Assembly (NCBI GenBank): GCA_964523735.1
Contig: CAZFYZ010000074.1
Location: 1 to 18,092, forward strand
Direction: 5' to 3'
DNA: 18,092 nt
Source: CAZFYZ01 sp964523735
Lineage (GTDB): Bacteria; Armatimonadota; UBA5829
The notes below the pieces were generated by a model. That model was not told the DNA's origin and did no database searches. It saw only the letters and a program-made list of their open reading frames with translations. Below are positions 14,001 to 18,092 of this stretch, in pieces; the first letter of the stretch is position 1; every line of letters begins with the position of its first letter. Position numbers and translations under genes: made by a program.

Positions 14001-15654
14001 TGTGCAGGTATACCGGAATGCTGTAGGCCAGGTTGTAGTAGTAGAGCGAGTAGGCCTTCATGGTCAGGATGTCGTCGAGCGGGTAGACCATGTATTCGAA
14101 GCCCCACAGCTCATCGAATGCACCAGGCTTGGCATGCATGAAATAGGTTGGGACATATCTGGGAGTGCCTGGGCCGGTGATAGGGTCGTGCTGCTCGATG
14201 ACCGCGTTCGGGTGGACGGCGTGGACCCTCTGCTGCAGGCGGAGGATCGCATCGACGTGCTCCTGACGCTTGAGCGGGACCGAGTGTCCGTGACCAGCGT
14301 TGGAGCATGGCTCGAACCACGAACCGTCATACATCAGGAAGTAGGCGCCATCGTTGCAGTTCTGGATCAGTCTGGCGGCCTTGGTGTCGTTGTACTGAGT
14401 GCTGCCCATGCAGATGTTAGGATAGGTGGAGCCGTCCTGCCAGGGCGCGAGCGGCGTGTGCAGGGCGAGCTTGAGCCCGCCGTATTCGTTCTCCAGCACC
14501 TGGACGAAGCTCTGCTGAGTGCCGAGACGGGTCGAGTCCCAGATGGTCGAGCCGAAGTTAGTGTCCCAGCCGGGGTCCAGATAGAGGCATTCGCAGCCGA
14601 TTTCGACTGCCTTGGCGGCTTCGAGGCGCATGTCGGAAAGCTTGTAGTATGCCGCGCGGTTGGCGATGGAGTCTCCAACCCACCAGAGCAGGTTATCGTA
14701 AAGCTCGTTCCAGTGGATGGGCTGGTCGTAGTTGGGCGGGCAGATGTGGCCCTTGCTCTCTGTGAACTGGCGAAATGCCGAATAGGCCTGCTGCCACGAG
14801 CCGTCCATCGCGGTGTAGCGTGTAACGCCGAACGTGAAGCTGCCGCCGGCGGCGAGAGAGATCGCGCCTTCGGGGTCGCCGAGCTTCCAGCGGCCGGCGC
14901 CACCGAAACGCAGTTGCTTGCCTGCCCCGTCCGGGAGAGGCTTGACGAGGGACCATTCCATGTTGTCATTGTTATACTTGGCCATCAGAAGGACGTTGCC
15001 GTCTTTGTACCAGGCCCAGCCTTCCGCGCCCCAGGTGTCGCTGTTTGTCCAACCGAACATCTCGCTGCGAACGGTTGCGAAGCGGCTTGTCCTGGTCGTC
15101 AGCTCGGGGACTGTGTAGTCGGCCAGTTCGCCGGTTTCCGTCCAGCGCCTGTAGGGGACGTTGCAGAAGCGAGCGTCTGCGACGTCCGGAAGCCAGTCTG
15201 TGCCGTTGTGGATGGACTTGGCGAACCCGCATGCGAACGATGAGGTGTCGAGTGTGGATGTGCCCGGATTGATGATCCGGATGGTCTCGGTGATTGNNNN
15301 NNNNNNGGGAGCTACGAAGGTCTGCTCGATCCGCAGGCTGCCCTGGTTGGCTATGAAGATCACCCGGCAGGAGGAGTCGGGGTCTGTGCTGATCGAGGGC
15401 TGGCCGACGAGGGTGGGGAGGGACGCTCCCGACCATATGTATGTCTTGTCGGCATAGACGCGGCCGCTCACAGTGTCGCGCAGGCTGTTCGGGTTCAGAC
15501 CTGACGCTGTCTCGACTTTGAGTTCCAGACGGCCATTGGTCAGAGTGACGAGGCCGGTGCCTGCATCGTAGGTTGCCTGTGGCGCCGCGAAACCCGGCAG
15601 GGACCCCACGCACACGATTAGACCCAAGAGTAACAAGGTGAGTTTTTGCTGCAT
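11095..15654 (-). CDS. Giant secreted glycosidase-like multidomain protein
   Basis: The 1519-residue product has a signal peptide (MQQKLTLLLLGLIVCVG..., cleavage near residue 23). A beta-rich region to about 310 precedes a TIM-barrel-like domain (about 310-600). This contains HWNELYDN (314-321), CLYLDPGWD (356-364), LALHTPLAPW (396-405), FLMYDGSWF (with Asp443) and LHIDLRKDN (with Asp553), recalling GH36/GH27-type glycosidases; the two Asp residues are candidate nucleophile and acid/base. Three carboxypeptidase-regulatory-like domains (696-772, 775-852, 1052-1130) alternate with two copies of a roughly 195-residue domain (856-1051, 1133-1326). Two OB-like segments end the protein (1330-1511). 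The start at 15654 is chosen because it opens the signal peptide and has GAAAGGG 9 nt upstream; an in-frame ATG at 15789 lies in repeat DNA. Residues 117-120 fall in an N gap. It is the last gene of the LacI cluster. Substrate is unknown, and the glycosidase family call is moderate. Confidence 0.8.
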   Translation of the reverse strand: MQQKLTLLLLGLIVCVGSLPGFAAPQATYDAGTGLVTLTNGRLELKVETASGLNPNSLRDTVSGRVYADKTYIWSGASLPTLVGQPSISTDPDSSCRVIFIANQGSLRIEQTFVAPXXXXITETIRIINPGTSTLDTSSFACGFAKSIHNGTDWLPDVADARFCNVPYRRWTETGELADYTVPELTTRTSRFATVRSEMFGWTNSDTWGAEGWAWYKDGNVLLMAKYNNDNMEWSLVKPLPDGAGKQLRFGGAGRWKLGDPEGAISLAAGGSFTFGVTRYTAMDGSWQQAYSAFRQFTESKGHICPPNYDQPIHWNELYDNLLWWVGDSIANRAAYYKLSDMRLEAAKAVEIGCECLYLDPGWDTNFGSTIWDSTRLGTQQSFVQVLENEYGGLKLALHTPLAPWQDGSTYPNICMGSTQYNDTKAARLIQNCNDGAYFLMYDGSWFEPCSNAGHGHSVPLKRQEHVDAILRLQQRVHAVHPNAVIEQHDPITGPGTPRYVPTYFMHAKPGAFDELWGFEYMVYPLDDILTMKAYSLYYYNLAYSIPVYLHIDLRKDNNQALMLWWYMSTCRHLGIGGKSTDASIWNAQKAAMVTYKANKQFFTQGVFYGLDETIHAHTLADQHQSVINCFNVATSPVNREVRLRLADIGLPNGVIQLENASYALNGDEIVMTVSIPARGHKLVKLTVANDPNYGLVQGTVTANVEGHPALAGALVQSSGGVSATTGTSGRYMMYLPSGEQNLTASIAGCPPQTVGIDVVAAGTIQQDFDLTAAVVAGVVTSDAAGNPAVAGASVQLVGTPYSTVSASDGSYFLAVPAGSYTIRASAVGFTPTSTSISPGYESVAIRNLTLARVRAWNASEDFSATTNPNGVWSCGYETSLGGPLVLYNTAFGPVAGSISGWCVGDPDACGNIDKNFSSNPVDSGNGYYWEPWQLTPHPGIGLQYSVLRWTAPYSALITINAGFRGQFCVSPGTTADVHLLKNNLSLFDAALLGFAGNSSYSAFGSSPSASVTRSLNVSTGDTIDFVIGAGTNATSAGDLVGLNATIQVLETGTLSGTVTSNSPGSPVVPGVTVQSPDGQISTQTDSNGHYSLTLPVGDYTIQAIYGAETVSVPGIVIAADQNTIQDFRVSPAWDYAADFTTLANPNGPWSYGYVSSTTALYTLFTTSQVIDLGGLQAWHGGASTALIWKNTTDSGWTDNYSWVEPGKGAFHPDPTNGNAAVVRWTAPLTGTVSLSGRYTGQCYTPKLTTTNVYILRNSGSWFSKQINGFIGRAVNNYTDGAGALRQQAFADTRSVQAGDTYDFVCVPTTAGTQFNTTGLEASFSMTSFNSIASIQGLLSLPPGSTVSLTQPVSVTVEPGVFSDGSFYVEDTNRLAGIRVKGSVSAIRGRLITLSGTLAVDTDGEPYLNAASLLTSTAGPELGALGTGSWNITRGRLSGLLVRSWGRVTARAADGSWFRMEDGSGSGGTTVYLGGLAQSLTAPGLNAYVAASGVSSRQIIDGAVLEVIQPRDTDDISDF
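15297..15306. other. Assembly gap (10 N)
   Basis: Ten undetermined bases lie inside the glycosidase-like gene. The reading frame happens to stay open across them, which fits a gap of true or compatible size, but the length may be a placeholder. Confidence 0.99.
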
Positions 15655-15714
15655 TTCTGATTGCCCTTTCACTAAGACGCCGATCCTGAGGATCTTGGAG
15701 TCCTGGTTGTCCAT

Positions 15715-15737
15715 TCGAAAATGCAAAGCATTTTCGA
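15715..15737. repeat. Perfect 10-bp inverted repeat with 3-base loop
   Basis: TCGAAAATGC (15715-15724) pairs perfectly with 15728-15737 around AAA. A second, shorter hairpin (TTCGTG with CACGAA, 15742-15758) follows. Both lie in the leader of the glycosidase-like gene and have the look of intergenic repeat DNA. No T-tract follows. Confidence 0.55.
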
Positions 15738-15813
15738 TCCCTTCGTGGCGAACACGAAAGCGCCGCAGGGCGGTCGCGGTAGTGTTCATGCCACGATTGC
15801 TAGTTCTCTGACG

Positions 15814-15859
15814 TCCGCGTCGGGGACTCTGATCATATTGTCGGCGTCCCCGACGCCGA
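15814..15859 (-). promoter_or_regulatory. Two mutually exclusive hairpins upstream of the glycosidase-like gene
   Basis: Arms 15814-15827 and 15846-15859 can pair at 13 of 14 positions. The second arm can instead close a local 8-bp hairpin (TCGGCGTC at 15841-15848 with 15852-15859). The two folds compete for the same bases, as in attenuators or protein-controlled leaders. No U-tract or leader peptide is evident, so a plain intergenic repeat is also possible. Confidence 0.4.
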
Positions 15860-15888
15860 TGCCCAAGTTATATTAAGGTTAGTAAAAT

Positions 15889-15925
15889 AAAGGGAAGCCC
15901 AGGAGAGGCTACCGGGCTTCCCTTT
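15889..15925 (-). terminator. Intrinsic terminator after the PEP-CTERM gene
   Basis: Reading the minus strand, a perfect 12-bp stem (AAAGGGAAGCCC at 15889-15900 with 15914-15925, 13-base loop) ends 43 bp after the PEP-CTERM stop codon. It is followed by the T-rich run TATTTTACT. It would terminate or attenuate transcription before the glycosidase-like gene. Confidence 0.85.
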
Positions 15926-15967
15926 GATCCATTCAACTACAGTTTTGGTCTCAGAGCGCCGTCTCGG

Positions 15968-16726
15968 CTAGGCGCGTCGTCGTCGAATGATCAGCCCACC
16001 AAGGCCCGCGGCGAGAGCGAACATCGTGCAGGGCTCGGGGACTTCGGTGATCGTGGCAGCAAAGCCGATGCCCTGGAAGCTCCCTCTGCCGTTCGCTGCT
16101 ACGGAGATGAAGTCATAGTGGTCGCCCTCAGCCATGGTCCAAGTCTCGCTGAACGTGAAGACCGGGGTGGGGCCGAACGCGGCGATGTCCCCGCCGCCAG
16201 CAAACCCATCGATCAGGCCGATGCTTGAGCCTGCGCCATTTCTCAGTGCGCCCACGGTACAGTAGGCGCTAATGGGGTCCGCGAAGTCCGAGTAGGTCTG
16301 CCCGGAGAAGGTGGCGGTTAACGTGATGGTCATGGGTCTGAGTGCCCAGAAGCGGATGACGGCCGGCTGCGTCGCGCCGGGTGACTGGTGCACTAGCATC
16401 TGTCCCGGATCCAGCCAGGAGGAGCCATCGGTGTATCTGGTGGCGTAGGTGTTCACACCGATTATCGAGGACGTCGTCCAGTCTCCGGTGCCCCAACACG
16501 TGACGGCACCAGGATCTCCACCGAGGCCTACCGTTTGGCCCGCCTCGAACGGCGTGTACAGGGCGGTATACCGGGAGACATAGCCATATTCCCAATAGGC
16601 GCCATCCTTGACGACCTGTGGTGTGGTAGTGCTGAAGTCCCCCACCACATCCCAGACCGCGGCCTGAGCAGCCACCGCAAGCCCGCAGATCGCGAGCGCC
16701 AGCAGAGCGATTCTAGTCATTCTCAT
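15968..16726 (-). CDS. PEP-CTERM sorting-signal surface protein
   Basis: The 252-residue product has a signal peptide (MRMTRIALLALAICGLAVAAQA, cleavage near 22/23). A beta-rich body (24-226) follows. The C-terminal tripartite PEP-CTERM signal is V229-P-E-P, a hydrophobic segment (234-247) and the basic end RRRRA. PEP-CTERM proteins are processed by exosortase and linked to extracellular polysaccharide or the cell surface; the exosortase is not in the window. The body is a single copy of the domain found twice in the next gene. Shared landmarks are W-D...DFS near the start, a YGYVS..TALYT segment, PAVIRFWA (VRWTAP in the others), L-R-N-G and GDHYDF near the end. AAGGAG lies 9 nt before the ATG. 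The gene is preceded by a promoter with a palindromic operator candidate and followed by a terminator. Function is unknown; a structural or carbohydrate-binding role is an inference. Confidence 0.88.
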   Translation of the reverse strand: MRMTRIALLALAICGLAVAAQAAVWDVVGDFSTTTPQVVKDGAYWEYGYVSRYTALYTPFEAGQTVGLGGDPGAVTCWGTGDWTTSSIIGVNTYATRYTDGSSWLDPGQMLVHQSPGATQPAVIRFWALRPMTITLTATFSGQTYSDFADPISAYCTVGALRNGAGSSIGLIDGFAGGGDIAAFGPTPVFTFSETWTMAEGDHYDFISVAANGRGSFQGIGFAATITEVPEPCTMFALAAGLGGLIIRRRRA

Positions 16727-16851
16727 CTTTCCGTTCTCCTTCCCTTTCAGTTCTGTGTAATGTATACATCACTTCTTGGCTTTGCCCGCCGAAAACACTG
16801 TTCTGGAAGCGCCTCTCCGGACCCTTGCGGGCAGGTCTGTAAGCCTAGTGG

Positions 16852-16867
16852 GCGCACACGTGTGCGC
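16852..16867. promoter_or_regulatory. Candidate LacI-family operator (perfect 16-bp palindrome)
   Basis: GCGCACACGTGTGCGC is a perfect palindrome with the central CG typical of LacI/GalR-family operators. It begins exactly where transcription from the promoter at 16874-16902 should start, so a bound repressor would block initiation. The lacI-type gene ends 45 bp away. Confidence 0.7.
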
Positions 16868-16873
16868 ATTTGT

Positions 16874-16902
16874 AGTGTAGCATGGGGTTTTGGGGCTGTC
16901 AA
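16874..16902 (-). promoter_or_regulatory. Promoter of the PEP-CTERM gene (TTGACA, 17 bp, TACACT)
   Basis: A consensus TTGACA (16897-16902 on the minus strand) and TACACT (16874-16879, 4 of 6) are spaced by exactly 17 bp. The -35 lies 10 bp after the stop codon of the upstream regulator gene. The predicted start near 16867 gives a leader of about 140 nt. Confidence 0.75.
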
Positions 16903-16911
16903 CTGGTAATA

Positions 16912-17931
16912 TTACCTGATGCTCTTCGGGGTGGCGGAGGAGCCGCGGACTACCAGCTCTACTTCTACTACGACAGGCGTTGGATCAACGTGCTTTCCGG
17001 TCAGTTCGTCCAGAAGCAGTCTTGTCGCAGTCCGTCCGATCTGCATGGAGGGGTGGCGGATCGTGGTGAGGGGAACCCTGACGATGCTGTTGCACCACAT
17101 GTCTTCATAGCCCACGATCGACATATCGTCGGGAACGCAGAGCCCGGCATCGAAGACTGCTTTTTGGACGCCGAATCCGATCAGATCGTGCCTGACGATC
17201 ACTGCCGTGGGAGGGTTCGGCAGCGAGAGCAGATATTGGGCCCGCTCCCGCCCTGACTCCGGCGAGAACTCCACTGGCACCACAAGCGACTCATCGTGTT
17301 CGATGCCGGCGGCCGTCAGAGCGTCACGGTATCCCCGCACGCGCTCTCGCATCGCGCGAGACTGGATCGGGGGGACCAGATAAGCTATCCTCTTGTGCCC
17401 CAGTTGCGTCAGGTGCTCAGTTGAAAGCCTGCCCGCCGCATAATCGTCAGCAATAACGTGCGGAACGGGCAATCCCTCCAGCTGTTTGTCTATCAGCACC
17501 AGTCTCGCGCCGCTGTGGAGCAGCTCGCGATAGAGCACCGGGTTCGCCGATTGCGAACTAGGCATGGCTATCACGCCGTCCACTCGCCGCTCGATGAATG
17601 ACTCCAGGCACTCGCGTTCAAGATTGGCCCTACCGGAGTGGCTGGAGGCGATCGTAGAGTATGAGCTGCCGCCCATCTCCTCTTGGATATAGCCGAAGAG
17701 GATATCAAACCAGTTGCTGGCACCGGTCTCTACCATCAGCCCGATCAGCTCGGACTTGCCCGTGGCCAGGCTGCTTGCGAGCCTGTGATGGCGGTAACCC
17801 ATCTCCTTTGCGATGCCACGGATAAGCTCACGGGTCTTGTCGCTCATCCGTCCACGACCGGCGAGTGCGCGGGAGACGGTGGTGCGATCGACGCCGGCGA
17901 CTCTTGCTATGTCCTCGTGCTTGATGGACAA
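16912..17931 (-). CDS. LacI/GalR-family transcriptional regulator
   Basis: The 339-residue product starts with a LacI-type helix-turn-helix: IKHEDIARVAGVDRTTVSRALAG, residues 3-25 in two parts. It is followed by the hinge region MGYRHHRLASSLATGKSELIGLM. A periplasmic-binding-protein-like sugar-sensing domain (about 60-339) shows EEMGGSSYSTI, RRVDGVIAMPS, VLIDKQLEGLPVPHVIADDYAAGRLSTEHL, GYEDMW and a C-terminal TTIRHPSMQIGRTATRLLLDEL. A TTG at 17931 is chosen as start, because AGGAGAGG lies 7 nt upstream and the protein then begins MSIKHEDIA like most family members. A longer frame opening at 18021 would start inside the promoter's -35 box, before the transcription start. The gene leads the cluster of PEP-CTERM and glycosidase-like genes, which it probably controls in response to a sugar. 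The effector is unknown. Confidence 0.92.
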   Translation of the reverse strand: MSIKHEDIARVAGVDRTTVSRALAGRGRMSDKTRELIRGIAKEMGYRHHRLASSLATGKSELIGLMVETGASNWFDILFGYIQEEMGGSSYSTIASSHSGRANLERECLESFIERRVDGVIAMPSSQSANPVLYRELLHSGARLVLIDKQLEGLPVPHVIADDYAAGRLSTEHLTQLGHKRIAYLVPPIQSRAMRERVRGYRDALTAAGIEHDESLVVPVEFSPESGRERAQYLLSLPNPPTAVIVRHDLIGFGVQKAVFDAGLCVPDDMSIVGYEDMWCNSIVRVPLTTIRHPSMQIGRTATRLLLDELTGKHVDPTPVVVEVELVVRGSSATPKSIR

Positions 17932-17938
17932 CGACAGA

Positions 17939-17946
17939 CCTCTCCT
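17939..17946 (-). promoter_or_regulatory. Ribosome binding site deciding the lacI-type TTG start
   Basis: AGGAGAGG on the minus strand is 7 nt from the TTG at 17931. It is the only strong ribosome binding site between the promoter and the helix-turn-helix coding region. Confidence 0.75.
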
Positions 17947-17992
17947 GACCGCCAGGTCTTCTGAAGTAGTGCTCTCGTTCTGAGGTACACAT

Positions 17993-18021
17993 ATTGTATG
18001 CTTGAGCGAGGTTGCTGTCAA
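17993..18021 (-). promoter_or_regulatory. Promoter of the lacI-type gene (TTGACA, 17 bp, TACAAT)
   Basis: Consensus TTGACA (18016-18021) and TACAAT (17993-17998, 5 of 6) are separated by 17 bp on the minus strand. The expected start is near 17986, giving a leader of about 55 nt. Nested inverted repeats surround it: GGTACAC 17984-17990 with 18042-18048, and CTTGAGC 18001-18007 with 18033-18039. Confidence 0.8.
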
Positions 18022-18092
18022 TCTGAGTAAGTGCTCAAGTGGTGTACCCTGTGAGTGTGTAAATTGGAAAGGGAGTATCCTTTCGGTTGTTG

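Noticed and set aside
13504..15243. Long open frame of 579 codons on the plus strand
   Set aside because: It is fully antisense to the glycosidase-like gene, has no recognisable domain, and its composition fits a shadow of GC-rich codon use on the other strand.
16760..16769. ATGTATACAT palindrome as a second operator or -10 box
   Set aside because: It is only 10 bp, has no matching -35 on the minus strand, and lacks the central CG of the stronger palindrome at the promoter.

Overview
The window comes from a GC-rich, Gram-negative-type bacterium. kdsA and kdsB (CMP-KDO synthesis) imply an outer membrane with lipopolysaccharide. A PEP-CTERM protein implies an exosortase system elsewhere in the genome. 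The large secreted glycosidase-like protein carries carboxypeptidase-regulatory-like repeats and a C-terminal 'FYVED...GIRV' OB-like region, a style I associate with Armatimonadota. Planctomycetes or a neighbouring phylum cannot be excluded from sequence alone. A run of 10 N shows this is a draft assembly.

Layout. (1) 29-1726, minus: a secreted protein with six FG-GAP-like repeats. (2) 1897-4750, plus: a compact cluster of kdsB, kdsA, a Gfo/Idh/MocA oxidoreductase and an acylphosphatase. It is met head-on by a tRNA-Arg(CCG) gene whose encoded CCA touches the acylphosphatase stop codon. (3) 4827-5313: a gene-free stretch full of repeats, namely a 30-bp-armed palindrome, a perfect 12-bp hairpin and a long 7-bp-period array. 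(4) 5314-6567, minus: a DUF1015 protein bracketed by 7-bp-period G/C-rich arrays in opposite orientation. (5) 6750-10957: a stand-alone CheB-type methylesterase (minus), a second repeat-rich intergenic stretch, a deleted remnant of a CheB-CheR-PAS fusion gene (plus), and an intact PAS-PAS-PAS-PP2C (RsbU/SpoIIE-type) phosphatase (plus). (6) 11095-18021, minus: a LacI-family regulator, a PEP-CTERM surface protein and a 1519-residue secreted glycosidase-like protein.

How the parts work together. The KDO genes supply two steps of LPS inner-core sugar synthesis; the KdsC and KdsD steps are not in the window. The chemotaxis-type and phosphatase genes form a signalling patch in which one sensor gene has been gutted. 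The LacI cluster looks like a regulated carbohydrate locus. lacI has a clear sigma70-type promoter. A second promoter of the same design sits 10 bp after the lacI stop codon, and a perfect 16-bp palindrome with a central CG lies at its predicted transcription start. The same roughly 200-residue beta-rich domain occurs once in the PEP-CTERM protein and twice inside the neighbouring giant protein.

The least conventional signals are the 7-bp-period arrays. They supply the last residues and the stop codons of both KdsB and the DUF1015 protein, and a degenerate version may encode the N-terminal extension of KdsA. Because the period is not a multiple of three and the units carry TGA or TAG, such an array stops translation in every frame of one strand.
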